In this document: in pieces, positions 35,690-48,760 of the stretch
How positions within the stretch are numbered: position 1 is the stretch's first letter
How the letters are laid out: each line of letters starts with the position of its first letter
Origin: Branchiostoma floridae
Lineage: Eukaryota; Chordata; Leptocardii; Amphioxiformes; Branchiostomatidae
DNA: 64,000 nucleotides
Direction: 5' to 3'
Assembly (NCBI RefSeq): GCF_000003815.2
Contig: NC_049994.1
Coordinates: 717,910 to 781,909 of the forward strand
Made by a program: the position numbers and the translations under genes
The notes under the pieces: model-generated
The model's input: the letters and a program-made list of their open reading frames with translations, nothing else
What the model was told of the DNA's origin: nothing
The model's database searches: none

Positions 35690-36979
35690 AGTTTCATAAG
35701 AATCATTCACCACACAATTGTACAACAATGCTGTGCTAATCTACAAGACCCTACATGCACGAGATGTTTGTGTATTGCAGGACTAGAGCACACGGACAAC
35801 TAGGCAGAGCACAAGCAGTCAGCTGGTTGTCCCAAAACCTAAACGACAGACCTTCAGAAAATCAATAGCATACCATGGACCAAATGTCTGGAACTACCTA
35901 CTGCCAGACATATACATTTGTATATGGCTCCAAATCTGACTTCCTTTAAGACCCCATTCACACTCAGAAAAAACGATTCAAATAAAACATGTTATCTGAA
36001 TAAAACGACCCAATTCGAATAAGTTTCTGCAGTGTGAACGCTCGTAATCACTTGGATTTCGTCGAAGTGAATCCTTCGCGATCCACCTTGGGGAGGTGTA
36101 TAGAACTGGGGAAAGTGCATAAAACTGCGCTGCAGGGAGTCCCGATTCGTGGGATTCGGCAGTGTGAACGCGCAAGTGGATAGGATTCCGCTAATTCCGG
36201 GGTGTAACGTCATTCATCCGGGAACTTGGGGTCATACTTTGCATCCCGCGGGAAACACTACACACGCCTGATCGCTTCGTTTTTCAGCGAGCATTTTCCG
36301 CCGTATTTTACTTCCAACAACAATAAGCATAAAGAAAGGGAAATCTTCATCATTCGCCAAGTGGACACTGTAACAAACGAAGCTGCTTATTTCCATCTGG
36401 GGTTGGAAGGAGCCGCAGAAAAAGCTTGGGAAGGTTCATAAAAACAGGGACATTATAGTATGAAGATATCTCCGAAGGAATGGTGGAGCATGGAGTTGAG
36501 ACATCCCTCGACCAGTGCAGAAATAAAGTGAATCTCACCGCCAACTATTACAAGACGTAGCGATACATCTGTGAAACGCAACTAATGTTTTATTCAGATA
36601 AGACTGAGGGCGCACTAATCGCATTGCTGAAGAGCAGTGTGAACACAATTTTGGATCGGATAGAAAATTTTTTATTCGGATAAATGTTTTATTCGAATCG
36701 TTTTTCTGAGTGTGAACGGGGTCTAAGAGACTCTTGAAGTAAAAGAAATGACCAAAACGAACGGACTCAGGCAGTGCACCCTGAGCTTTTGCTATACTTT
36801 ATGTTTTGTACCATGTATACATGTATGTATGTAATGATATATTTATGTTGATTTATTAGGACTCCATGTAATCTGTATCTCTGTTATGTTATATTTGACC
36901 TCCCTCATGACCTCAATGAAAAGCGGCCTGCAGGCCGATTTGAGCTTTTCATGAAGAAATAAAGGTTCAAACAAATCAA
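35690..36979 (+). mobile_element. LINE 3' end, interrupted by a DNA transposon
   Basis: Translation reads NNAVLIYKTLHARD, then TRQSTSSQLVVPKPKRQTFR and KSIAYHGPNVWNYLLPD. After removal of the insert it continues LTSFKRLLK and a stop. This is the usual C-terminus of LINE ORF2 (TRQS..., K....YHGP..WN.LP, SFK..LK). A 3' UTR follows, ending GCTTTTCATGAAGAAATAAAGGTTC and a CAAA-rich tail. Frameshifts show it is dead. Confidence 0.82.
35950..36723. mobile_element. 774-bp PIF/Harbinger-like element nested in the LINE
   Basis: Ends GACCCCATTCACACTCAG and CTGAGTGTGAACGGGGTC. Inverted similarity continues for about 55 bases (AACGATTC.AATAAAACAT). TAA flanks both sides (35947-35949, 36724-36726). An inner GCAGTGTGAACGC motif occurs at 36030 and 36160. 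The 71-codon frame inside has no clear transposase motif. Confidence 0.88.
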
Positions 36980-38278
36980 ACTAAAACCAAATGATTGGCA
37001 TTAACAGTTCCTAATACCAGGCACTATTGATTGCTGTCTATCTTTGTAGAGATTTTTGCTAATTTTTCTGTAGTCCAATAACTTTGTGCCATGGATAAGT
37101 CCTGTCTGCAGTTGGTTGCCTTCATCAGACCTGTAAGATGTTAGGTCCAAATGTCTCAGTACTAAACATTGAAAACATCACTAAGTATGAAGTTGAAGAA
37201 ATGTTGCATGACTTAGTAAAACAATATTTTTGTCATCTTCTGTATGTCTATTAGACTATACATAGTCAAAAGTTATAAACATTCTGTGTGCTTCTTGTCT
37301 TTGATTACAAGAACAATTGGAGAACTTGTTGCATTCTTATGTTAAAAAGTGATATGGAATGTTGAAGTTTCCCTTGTATGTTTTGGTGTCTACACATCAA
37401 AACCTTCTGTATTTCTTAGGATAACTTCCCTGTGAAGTGTATTTCACCGATGTTGCTATGTCAGTTGTATTTCCCTTTCTGGCATATTTTACTATCAGTT
37501 GGTAATATTATTTCATAGGGGCATCAGGGCTTGAAATATTAAATGTACCTTGGTTGCCAATTTGCACTGCTCAACAATATTTTATTAAGAAACTCAATGT
37601 AGCCTATAAACTAAGTTGACACCTTGTTTGGGCTGACGTGTGGTGTAACCTGTTTACTGCGGTGTCCAGTAAGAAGCAAAGCATTTGTCATGGAGAGTAA
37701 AAAATGGGGGTAAATCATGACCACAACACTTATCAAATTGCAAGTAATTTTCTTTCAGTCATCCTTTTTTCAGCCCGGCTGTATGTATATGCTGGAATCA
37801 GTGATAAGAGCCACATCTTACACAATGTGTCAAATTAACTCTTTCATGATGTGTGTGGGTCTTGAAATCATAACGTCCAGCACAAATCGGTAAAATCACG
37901 CAGAGCCTTTAAGAGACTTTCCCTCTCTATGACTGTGCATTTTTCCTGCCATGAAAAATTTGAAGGTGAGCAACCTCATGTCAACTGAACCAACCTTAAA
38001 GTTTACATAACTAATAAACAGCAAAACCTGACAGTACTGTTATTCATTTTTCCATGAATTGTTAGGAAAATGAAATTTCCTTTTTCATTCACATTGAAAT
38101 TTTGTCTTCTGAAAACATCTAGATGTACTTTAATTTGTACTGTGTGCTCTTTGGTGGGTTCTGATATCACAAAAGAACATCCTTTCCTTTCTGTGATGTT
38201 GCTAATTTGTAGCACATGGCAGATGATTTCAAAGATTGCAAAGATATTTTCACAATGATTAATGTACCAAATTTTGTT
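36980..38278. other. Intergenic, nothing recognised
   Basis: AT-rich DNA. A short hAT-family-like CAGGGCTTGAAAT motif at 37526 is the only repeat sign. No gene is supported. Confidence 0.5.
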
Positions 38279-38810
38279 CAGTCAAACCTGTCTATAGCAG
38301 CCACTCAAGGGACTGGAGAAATGTGGCCACTATAGACAGGTGGCCACTATAGAGAATATGCTGATCAATTGATCACGAGCAAAAGGTTCCACATGCTTAC
38401 TAATCTTTCTCACCAAGTAACATTGTCGTGATCGTCACAAAATTCAACTGTCCCTGCCAAAATATGCATGTACAATGTTGGTAAATTTGCTGAAAAAGAC
38501 TTGCGCTCTAACGTTCTAGCACACGTACCTTCGACTACTGACAAAATGACCCTGTCGGGAACTCCAAATCCTCGCAATCTATGATTTTAAATCGGGGCGC
38601 AGGGTGACATACGGCCATTGTATTGTCACAATAGGCAGTGTTTCTGTACCTACGGGACTGGAAATCGTGTGGCCGTGGCCGCGTTGAACAGTTGGCTGCT
38701 ATAGACTATTTCTTAATAGGTCAATGGGAAAAATCCAAGGGGCGGACAGAAAGTGACCGCATGGCCAGGTGGTTGCTATGCAAAGGTTGGCTCTAATACA
38801 GGTTTGACTG
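38279..38810. mobile_element. Tc1/mariner-type MITE, CAGTCAAACCTG ends
   Basis: Ends CAGTCAAACCTG and CAGGTTTGACTG. GTGGCCACTATAGACAGGTG and GGCCAGGTGGTTGCTATGC give internal inverted similarity. TA follows the right end, whereas the left flank is TT, so the duplication is imperfect. The interior matches 25735-26879. Confidence 0.75.
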
Positions 38811-39318
38811 TAAATGATGGATACCTCATTTCACAAGCAACGGGAATGATGATTACTTCAAATAGTGCAGACAGCTGACTTAAAGCGCTTCATACATGTA
38901 CTGTCATCCTTCTTTGTAGATTGCAGTAGAATTCCTTTTGATGGCTTGTTTGTGTACATTTTTTAATTCTGGGTTAAGATGATATATGGATAGTAGGGCC
39001 TTGAAACAATGGCAAACTGAAATGTTATCTGGAAACTCAGATCTTGGCTTAGGCTGCCCACAGGGTAAATAATGGACCTACAATGTACATGTACATCATA
39101 TAAAATCTTCATGGCATAGATCAGCACCAGCTATCAGAGGATGGTGATTCACTTTACATTGTAACTGTCCAAAATTTGTGTATGGTATAATCATATATCA
39201 CAGAGAATTTGTCAATTTAAATGATTTAAGTCAAGTACTTCTGACATGAATGCATTAAGCCACACCCGATTAAAATGCATGGAGATTTCCTGACCTTTAC
39301 ATTGCATTTTGACCTTAA

Positions 39319-39844
39319 GACCCCGTTCACATTCAAAAAGAACAAGCGGATTTAACATAATCCGGATCAAACTTTTGCAATCCGATTTGAAATAAATGTG
39401 TTCACACTCATTTCCAGACAATCTGATTAATTGAAACAAAAACACACACAATCCAAGCTGTTCCCTATGTGGACTTAGTTACTTTTCTTTCGTACAACAT
39501 TGTTTGTAAGTTTCCTCAAACGCACTCTTAATCATGATCCAGAGGGAGATCTGCTCAAAGGTGTCCTTGTTTTTTGTGGATTTTTTCGAGCTTGCTTCGT
39601 GTTTCCTCTCTCCTCCAGCGTGCGATTAAAAGCTTTTAAAATTAACATAGAATTCATCCACGTTGTGTCGCAGTTTGTTTGCAAGTGTCTCAAAGTACCT
39701 CGCGGGGATGGATTGCAAACGGGCCAGATCAGTGAAAATCCAAGCTGATTAGAGCGTTCACTTTCAAAACATTAATCCGGATCCTTGCAGTTTATCGGAT
39801 TGCACTTTTAATCCGCTTTCTTTTTTAAAAATGAGAACAGGGTC
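39319..39844. mobile_element. 526-bp Harbinger-like element
   Basis: Ends GACCCCGTTCACATT and AATGAGAACAGGGTC, with inner AAGCGGATTTAAC/TTAATCCGCTTTC pairing. The flanks are TAA and TAG, so the target duplication has one mismatch. The GACCCCGTTCACA end is shared with 35950-36723, so the two are related families. Confidence 0.75.
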
Positions 39845-41480
39845 TAGGTGATTGGGATATAGTAGCCAACAGAATTACAGGCAAACTGTTGTGTGAAATC
39901 ATTGAAATAATTTGTTAAAAGAACTACAGGCATATTTCTTTTATCCCCAAAGAATAACAGAAACCTGGCCTACTACTGTTTGGTATGGCATACAGCTCTC
40001 ATATGTTAATTAACATATAATATTGTTAGTGGTCAGTTACTGATTATTAGTACCATGTATACAAGTGCTTTAAATGTACCTTCAATTTTTGGGTCCCAAT
40101 ATTCCAGTGTATCCTACTGTCACCAACTACCACTGTTTTTTAATGAACAAGATGTACTGCAATGTGAAATGTGTACTTAAAAGTGACAAAGTGAATTGAT
40201 TTCCTTAGATGACCTTTTTAGGTCTATTTTGTTCACTACCTGACTTAGGGTATGATATAGGGAAGGCTTTGTTAATATCTTGATCATTTTTGTGAGGGAG
40301 GGTGTTTTAATGATGCCCCTTAAAGAATTCATTACGTAGAGAAAAGCTGTTGAAAACTATAGCATTAGAAATTCATTTTTTTAAATGCCTTGTACCTTTG
40401 ATGTATTCTCTGGAGGACCCAATTTTAAAATATGTTTTACACCCTACTGATAACATGGATGAAAATTACAATTTTCTAACCAAGAGCTGCATTTACTTCA
40501 ATATCCTTTCTGCTTGGTCCAGCAGGCCAGAGAGATTGGGATGATAAAATCCTGGAGTGACCATGCAGGACAGATCAGCACAGGATGAGAGCCTTGCAAT
40601 TAGATATTAAATCCAGATGCATCTCACAGATATTTGCCAGTCTGACCTACATTTCTACATGTACATACCAACATCTCTTCCTACCAGTAACATTCCTGAA
40701 GATGCATACTTTCTCCTATCTCGTAAATAGCTCTAACACAACTTGTACTCTTTAGCTTATAAATTAATGCAATTAATTATTGAGAATATTGTAACTTTAT
40801 TTATACTTTCTTTTCTTTACCACAATATTGATATTGCTGTCAGCTCTGCACCAAATTGATATTTGATATTTCTTTGGGGGAAAGATTTTTTGTATTTGTT
40901 GGTTCAACCTAATTTAATATTCCAGCCAGAATTGTAACAAGAAAATGTACATTATGCAGACAGATACCAGTGTCATGATAATTAATTGTTAAGACAATTT
41001 CTACATAACTAGCTTTTGCACACTTTATTGAATAAAATATAGCAGTATCATGATGACCTCACATCTCCAGTCAGGATGTTCTGTTTTCAGTTGAGACATG
41101 CATAAAAAAATATTATGTGTTTGTGACCCTGTGTGTATGTGAGTGTGCACATGTACAGCAGTGTAATTGTATGTTACATCTGCATGTACATGTATGTGTG
41201 TGTGTGTGATGTGTATGCACATATGTGTGCATTTAAATGTGGAGGTGTGCCTGTGTGTAATGTGCATCTCTATACATGATTGCAATTCAGGACCATTGGC
41301 AATTGTCCTAGGACTCTAAAATATGGGTCTGTCTTATGACAATTGCCAATTCTAGTAGACAGCAAGTGCAATCTCCTGCCCTAGGAAAACTCCAACTCAA
41401 ACTCAAATAATGCTAAAATAAAGGAAACAGCAATATTGTTCTATAAACCATGATTATATTTCAGCCATACCACAGGTATG
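39845..41480. other. Intergenic, no gene recognised
   Basis: AT-rich; a TG/GTGTATG-rich patch at 41120-41260 is simple sequence. No coding or RNA gene is supported. Confidence 0.5.
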
Positions 41481-41495
41481 GTGAAATATATTGTA

Positions 41496-42042
41496 TTAGG
41501 CCACAGCAAGTAAATTTTATGGATGACATCCTCTGCAGACTGCAAAAATAGGGCGAAAAAAAAACAAGATGGGTGAAAAAAAACAAGATGGCTACCTTTT
41601 CAAAAAGAGGCACCATAAAGTTGTGATGACTGTTGTAAAAAGAATTCAAGAGACAAAACATGGTATCGGAGCCAACAGGGCATTAATTCCTGTATTTAAG
41701 ACATGAACTGGTGTGGTAAAAGTGACACTAGTGTGGTAGACTGGCATCACCAACAAAGTTGGTAACCACACTCATAGCTTCCATATTGGTGTCCCTTTTA
41801 CAACTATTCAATAAGTTTTATTTCTACAGCTACAGTCCTGGGTACCTCGCAAGTGTCACTTCTACAAGTACAAGTACAAATATATTAGGCTATAACACAA
41901 TATATTTGCTCATTTTGGTACTTTATCGTCATGTTATCCATCCCTGTAGAAGAAAAAAAGTCTTGTTTTTTTTTTTCTGAAATCAGGCGAAAATTAACGT
42001 GCGCGCTGATGTCATCCATAAAATCTACTTGCTGTGGCCTTA
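41496..42042. mobile_element. Inverted-repeat element, copy 1
   Basis: TTAGGCCACAGCAAGTAAAT then TTTATGGATGACATC at the left is mirrored by GATGTCATCCATAAAATCTA then CTTGCTGTGGCCTTA at the right. The interior has GACACTAGTGTGGTAGACTGG and TTCTACAACTAC-like repeats shared with the copy at 43425-43835. Confidence 0.75.
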
Positions 42043-43424
42043 TTAATTTTCTTTCTTCATCTGTCAAAGCTTCAAAGTTCATCTCTGTCGTTCCTGGACC
42101 AAATGACCTAAAATTTGGCACAAAGGTAGAGTGGGCAAATACCCGTAGACGTTTTGTTCATATTTGTCTTTAAAATGATGTCATTGAGGTGGTTTTGGCA
42201 ATTTTTAGACCAAAACTGTATATTTTGGCCCCCTGTGTTTGTTTAACAACCAAATGACATGAAATATAGTTTTTTGGGGGTCATTTTCCAATGGCCAGAG
42301 GGACCTCAAGGTCATTGACCCCAACTGGAGACTGTTCTCTTGCAGGTGCAGGCCTCGGCATGTGTATGATTTGATTAAATAGTCAGCCAATTACCTATTC
42401 TGAATCAAAATCCTGAGAAGGATTCGGCATCCAATCAGCAAGCCTGGTGTGATTTAGTAGAGTCCATTCTTGCACGGGGTACTTTTTTTAAAAATTCAAT
42501 TTGGACTGGGTTGCTTGTACAAAGGCCATGATTTCCGTGGGAGTATTTCTGGACTAGTCTATTTTGCAATTTTACATTGGGTATGCTGGAAGAGTCCATT
42601 CTTGCACGGAAGAGGGCATCTGTTAAAGTTTATTTTGGGACTTTTGTGATTATGTCAAAGCCACTTTGGGCTAAACTGTGATTAGTAAAAGTCATTTTAA
42701 ACAGATGTGTTCCATTTTCGCCCATGGGTGATTTTGGAACAGTCTTTTGTTGCATTTTGAGGGAGACGACTGAAATATGCTGCACTTGCTCTCGCACAAA
42801 TGTCGGCCTTTCTAGTTTTATTTAGTATATTAGACCTTAAGAATTACAGTTCTAAATACATTTGAGTGTTGCTGTAGAAGTTGCACCCATGGTAGCCGTA
42901 AGTGACACTAGAACCAGTCGCCTTGCGTGTACATGGGAACTAGTGTGGTGCCTTGAGTGTAGTCAACATTGCATTGTAGAAGTGACACAGGTCTGGTAGC
43001 CTTTGGTTGTATAAAGCTCCCTTTCCTGTGGTGTAGCTGACGTTTTCCTGCTGGTCCCCAGGGAACTTTGTACGTAAGTGCGTTTGCTGTTAACAAGATA
43101 ACTCTAGATTTTGTTGATGGATATTAATGATATTTGGTGGATAGGTAGGGGCTACAAAAAGAAAAGTCAAGTTCAAAAATGGTGTCTGGCGTTTTCCTAC
43201 TGGTCCCCAGGGAGCTTTGTACATAAGTGCGTTTGGCTGTAAACAACATAACTCGAGATGTTCGTTGATGGATATTAATGATCTTTGGTCGAATACGTTA
43301 AGGACTCTACAATAGGACAGGACCATCATAACACCCACAATTTATAAGGTCTCAAAAACAAACATTCTTTATAATAACCCTTGTTTATTTGGCCAAGGTA
43401 TGGGTTCGTGGAACTCGTAGTTAT
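42043..43424. repeat. Mixed dispersed repeats
   Basis: Contains AGAGTCCATTCTTGCACG twice (42455-42610), a motif recurring near 57220, and two diverged TGGCGTTTTCCTGCTGGTCCCCAGGG blocks (43045, 43190) each followed by GATGGATATTAATGAT. No gene is seen. Confidence 0.5.
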
Positions 43425-43835
43425 GGATGACATCCTATGCAGACTGCAAAAATAATGAGACAAAAACAAGATGGGTAAAAAAAGGTAGCACTGACAACAA
43501 ATACTTCATTCCAGTATTCAGTAAGTTAATTATAGTGTAGTAAAAATGACACTAGTGTGGTAGACTGGTATCACTTACCAAGTTGGCAACTACACTCAAG
43601 ACTACCATTATGAGTGGTGCCACTTTAACAACTATCCAACTGGTTTCCCTTCTACAACTACAGCCATGGCTATCTCGCTAGTGACACCTCTACATCTCTT
43701 AGGCTACAACACATCATTTGCCATTTTAGTACTTTCTCATCATGTTGACGATCTCCGAAGAAGAAATTGTTTCTCTGAAATTTGGCAAAAATTGATGCCA
43801 TCCATGCAATTTACTTGCTGTGACCTTACTACAAA
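43425..43835. mobile_element. Inverted-repeat element, copy 2
   Basis: Starts ATGGATGACATCCTATGCAG and ends TGCCATCCATGCAATTTACT then TGCTGTGACCTTA, the same ends as 41496-42042. The shared interior includes GACACTAGTGTGGTAGACTGG and GCTACAACACA. Confidence 0.7.
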
Positions 43836-44308
43836 TCTACTACTTACTACCAACTACACTCAAGGCTACCTGACTCATGCCCCTTCTGCATAACGTCACT
43901 CAAAGCAACCACACTAGCGTTACCTATAAATTGACCATTCAAGGACAGTACCACATAAGTATCACTTCTACTCAGTGCTACTGACTAGCGAGGAAACCAC
44001 CTATAATGCAGAACGGCAAGCTACATATCCAGCCGACACAGTGCCCTCCCATGCGACCACCCTTCAACCCTGCTGAATGCCCACCGCCACTGTTCCCGTG
44101 GAACCCAGAGAAGCTCGTGAACATGCTGACGGACTTTCTGAGACACTGATCTAGACATGAACTTTGGAAGGATATCGGACTTGATCTGACTCAGGTGACT
44201 TAGAATATTCTATTTCCGTAATTGTAAATGCCAAACTTTCTCAAGTATGATAGTCTATTTTGGCATCATAATGTAGAATGCATTTGTGTACATACTTTTG
44301 CTCCATTG

Positions 44309-44362
44309 TTGCGTTAATTTTGTATTGATACATTGTTGCGTTAATTTTGTATTGATACATTC
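44309..44362. repeat. 27-bp tandem duplication
   Basis: TTGTTGCGTTAATTTTGTAT followed by TGATACA occurs twice in direct succession. Confidence 0.8.
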
Positions 44363-44459
44363 CGCTCACATGTAACCATGCTCTAACTGTTGTCTGTGAT
44401 ACCTCCGGTTTCCCCATTCGACACCTTTGGCCCAACAATGTCTATTCAAAAGGTAGCAC

Positions 44460-47262
44460 TTAAGTTTTGTTCTTGGAACATTCAAATCACCATCTAAACA
44501 CCAAGATATCCTCTGGTGTAAGTTAGATAAGATATTCTTTGGCCTAGAGCAAGATCTGTTTGTCGGCTGTGTGTATTTCTCTCCGGAAAACTCATCAATT
44601 CCAGAAACGAAAAACTATTCTCTAGTTGATATCGTACAAGAGGACATATGCAAATTCTCAAATCAAGGTAATGTCATGCTGCTTGGTGATTTCAAGGAGG
44701 TTAAAAAACACCTCCTTGGTGATTTTAACACCAGAACAGCCTCCCTGTAGGTAACAGTAATTGAGGATGATTGCCTAAACCACGATTTCATAGATATAAA
44801 AGACATACCTCACAGGTAATAGATATGGTAATAATTTAATTGATCTTTGTACAGCAGCCAATCTTAGTATCCTAAATGGCCGGGTTGCAGGAGACTTATC
44901 CGGTTAATTTACCTGCCACAAGTACAATGGTTCAAGTGTAGTTGATTACTTCATTGTTACTTCGGAATTTCTTTCCAAAGTTCAGTATTTGAAAGTGAAC
45001 GACCTTTCTGTGTTAGACCATTGTTTGCTGTCTTGTTCTATTTCCACAAATTATTCACCGTACATAAAAAAGGTTCAAACCCCGACTCATCCTCTGCCAA
45101 GTAAGTACATCTGGGATGATGACTCAAAACCGAAATTCTCAGACGCGCTAGATGACCCATCAACATTAATTGACATACAAAATTTCATGAATAAGTCATT
45201 CTGCAATGTAGACAGTGCAGTAAAGGAATTTGCCGGCATAATAACAATGGCACAAGCTAAGCAAACTCAGTAAAGAAAATCCTCAAAAATTCTGCAGAGA
45301 ATTAAAGCTACAAAAGCAGAATGAAAGTGATCAACAAGACATCGATGATAATATTAAACCTCTAAATCAGAGTGGAGAACACACTTTAAAAAATTAATCT
45401 AAATGACCTCATTGAAAGTAGCAAATCCGATAAAGATTTCCACCAACATGTCTACAATGTGAGGCTTGAACTTGTCCAAATGGCTAACAAAAGCCCTGAA
45501 GCACACTCTGTCAATACCGACCCTGCAGACAACATTACAGACAACATTATCCACACGCTAGAAAAACTTACAGAAAAACCGCTAGATTTCGACATTTCAA
45601 ATAAGGAAATTTTGCAGGGGCTGCGTAAACTAAAATGCAGTAATGTATGCGGAACAGACTGCGTTATTAATGAAATGTTGAAAAATGCCAATACACAACT
45701 TACACCGCCATTGCGTAACATAGTCCTTAACTCTGGATATTTCCCATAACAATGGAGCCAGAGCATATACAAAAGCGGCAATCCTTCGAACCCTTCAAAT
45801 TATCGAGGAATTGCCATTTCTAGCTGTGTCGGAAAGTCATCAGTACTCAGCAACCGCTTACAACTTCTCTTAGAAAACAACAATATTCTGTCCCCTTTCA
45901 ATCCGGATTTAGAAAAGACTTTCGGACCAGTGATAATATCTCTGTGCTGAAATCTCTCTTGTTCGATTTAAGAAGTATACTGATAAAATGAACATTATCA
46001 TATAGCCATGCCCCGCGGACCAATCAGAAGTCCCCGTTCCACGTTGGTTATGACGCCGTAACACAAAGATTCAGGCCAGGCAGGTGCGTATCGCTCCTCT
46101 GATTGGTCAGAATGAATCCCGATTTGCATCGACACTGGCACCAGTGTCGATGCAAATCGACACCGGTGGATTCATTTTGACCAATCAAAAGTAGCCTTAC
46201 ACACAAGAAAGTTTTATTCGGTGGTTATAGCAAAGGACCAGGCGTTATGACACCATATACACCTCGGGGCGGGTCATTAACCCTTAATTATTTATCAAAC
46301 AGACGCACTGAGAAATAAGAACGTAACACTAAAGCAACCAAATATTTCTTACGAGATTCCCGATCTAGAACATGTACTGCTTAACTACTGTAAGATATTG
46401 CTTAGCGTTCCTAGAAGTTCTGTGAATGCTGCTGTACTGGGCGAGCTAGGTATGTTTCCACTGTATATAGACACTCAGACACAACTCATTAAATATTGGC
46501 TTAGATTACACAATATGTCTGATGATAGAATAGTTAAAAAGCATACGACACTGCTGTTATACAAGAACATGAATGGATTACATATATACAAGATATACTA
46601 TGCAGGCATGGTTTCCAAAATGTTTGGCTAAACCCTAATGCCGATGCCAAATATTGTGGAAACATGTTCAAGGAACGTCTAAAGGACACATTTCTTTCGA
46701 ACTGGAGACAAAAGATTTTTAAAAAACTTAAGTAAGCTAGCAGCATATTCGAAAATTAAGACAACCTTCGCTCTAGAAAACTACTTATTATCAATTCAAA
46801 ACAGATCATTCACTAATAGCATAACAAAACTAAGGATTGGAGCACATTGTTTAGAAATTGAAAAGGGTCGTTACAAAAATGTACCAGCTGAAAAGAGAAT
46901 GTGTTCCATATGCAAAGACAGTATTGAAGATGAATATCATTTCCTGATGATATGCCCTTATTATAATGAAGAAAGGAAAATGTTATTGACCATAAACCGA
47001 AAACAAACAAAGAAATATTCTTGTCCCGACTCCATATCTGTACACCTAGGCCAATATATATGTAATGCTATGCAAAAGAGAAGTATTGTTCTAACAATAT
47101 GAAATACACTATGCCGCCATATTTTCTGTTATGGTAGATAATTATATGCTGTTGTATACTGTTGTAGATAGTTTGTAGTTGTTAATCTTCTTTGCCATAC
47201 ATTGTACCTGTTACAATCGTTGCGCAATAAACTTGACTTGACTTGACTTATCACACCCCCTT
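44460..47262 (+). mobile_element. LINE with endonuclease and partial RT, internally deleted
   Basis: Order of recognisable segments: endonuclease (DLFVGCVYFSPENSS, MLLGDF, VDYFIVTSEFL, VNDLSVLDHCLLSCSIS); RT start (SNKEILQGLRKLKCSNVCGT, INEMLK, PSNYRGIAISSCVGK, LENNNILSPF); and the distal part (CKILLSVPRSSVNAAVLGEL, IKYWLRLHNMS, MCSICKDSIEDEYHFLMICP). The RT catalytic core (YADD region) is missing; a repeat at 45986-46296 sits at the gap. The element ends CGCAATAAA followed by CTTGA repeats, a typical LINE tail. Stops and frameshifts make it inactive. Confidence 0.88.
45986..46296. mobile_element. Short copy of the 53341-54199 repeat family
   Basis: Starts ATTATCATATAGCCATGCCC and CGCGGACCAATCAGAAG; ends GGACCAGGCGTTATGACACC then CCTCGGGGCGGGTCATTAA. 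Both borders match 53341-54199 in reverse orientation. The centre is a palindrome of GACACTGGCACCAGTGTCGATGCAAATCGACACCGGTG. Confidence 0.75.
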
Positions 47263-48440
47263 TCCACTAGGACGGCGCTCTCGCTATGCCTCAAATTGGT
47301 AAAGGTAGGGTCACACCTGCGTATATCTAAATTATAAAGTGCGCATGATTTCCGCATGAAATTTTGTCAATACGCGGCCGTACACCCAACATTTGGATTT
47401 TTTGGGAATAAATGATATTGTACGTTGAGCCCATCTGGCGTTTGAATTACGACTTCAGCGTATCCATTGGCATGAGGTGCGCAACAGGATTTTCCGCTGC
47501 GAATAGCTGCGTATGAGGTACGTATGTCGGGCGTATTCCTGACGCACACAATGTCTACCGACCGCGTGCCTGACGCACCTGGTGCTAATTGCATTCCAAA
47601 CGCATCTCAGGTGTGTCAGAGGAACAGCTTCTGTTACATATACTTTTGTTTGCGAGCATTGCCAATAGAGCCTTTCTGTAAGAGGAACACTTTGTACTGC
47701 GCATACTTTTGTTTGCAGCGCATGTGCAAGTAGAATATTTATAAGTAAACAGTGAAGAGATTCTTTTTATTTGCGAAGCAGTGAAACAGTGAAGCAGCGA
47801 CACTGTACTTTTACAGTAATGTGGGCCATCATTTACCTTAAAAATATATACCCTGTTAAGATTGTGTTTGTTTTCACTTTGTCCTTAATGATTCCCTATA
47901 TCATCTTAGTATTCCAACTACTGTAAAAATCACACTCATACAAACCACAAAACGCATTTAAGATGTTTATCAAACACGTAAATTAAACAATTATGAAACC
48001 TAACGCCCTCTTTCAAAGTTGTAATATGTCTCTATTTTGCACCATTATATCATGTGGTTCAACACACAAAAAAGTAGTATTTTCGGCAAATAAATTCGAA
48101 TATCTGTTACACAAAATGACACGTGTGTTACACAAATTGACACAGTGCTTGAGCAGGCTCCTCTACATCTTCCCTTCCCTGGAGGCTCTGTTGGGACCAG
48201 TCACATTCATGGTGTCTTGCAAGTTGTGACCATCTTTCCATGCCCTCGGTACAAATTCGTCGGTCCTGGATCTGCCATCTTGAGATGATCTGTTTTGTCT
48301 GGACTCAGATGCACCTTTGTTTCTATTCCAAATCTGGAGTGTGCGACGATCACGCTATCAGTACGCGTAGTATGCGCAACCCAATCGCAGAACGTACGGT
48401 ACTAAATGGTGATCAATGTGGGCATTCGTTATATGCTCGT
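47263..48440. other. Intergenic, one-ended MITE relic at 47300
   Basis: TAAAGGTAGGGTCACACCTG then CGTATATCTAA at 47300-47330 matches the left end of the MITE at 52495, but no right end was found. Nothing else is recognised. Confidence 0.4.
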
Positions 48441-48454
48441 TCATGGTGCGTCGC

Positions 48455-48760
48455 GAAGACAATGCTAAGGTCTTTATCTGATAAAAATTGGAGTCAGAAA
48501 TAAAATTTACATTTGATGTTAGACAGTAAAAAAATCCAAATTTAGGGACAAGGATTAGAATGACCTACTTTCAGAGACTACTACACGGCAATGAAACAAG
48601 ACCCCAGACTTTAAAACCATTCATTCAACAGACAATGCTAAGGTCTTTATCTGATAAAAAGTGGAGTCAGAAATAGAATTTACTTTTGGTGTTTTCATCA
48701 CTTCAAAGACGGCCCAAAATCCAAATCTGGGGATAAGTGTAAAAATGACCTACTGTCAGG
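48455..48760. repeat. Direct duplication, about 170-bp spacing
   Basis: AGACAATGCTAAGGTCTTTA then TCTGATAAAAA.TGGAGTCAG occurs at about 48457 and 48631. AAAATCCAAAT.T.GGGA.AAG follows each, so this is a diverging tandem pair. Confidence 0.65.
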
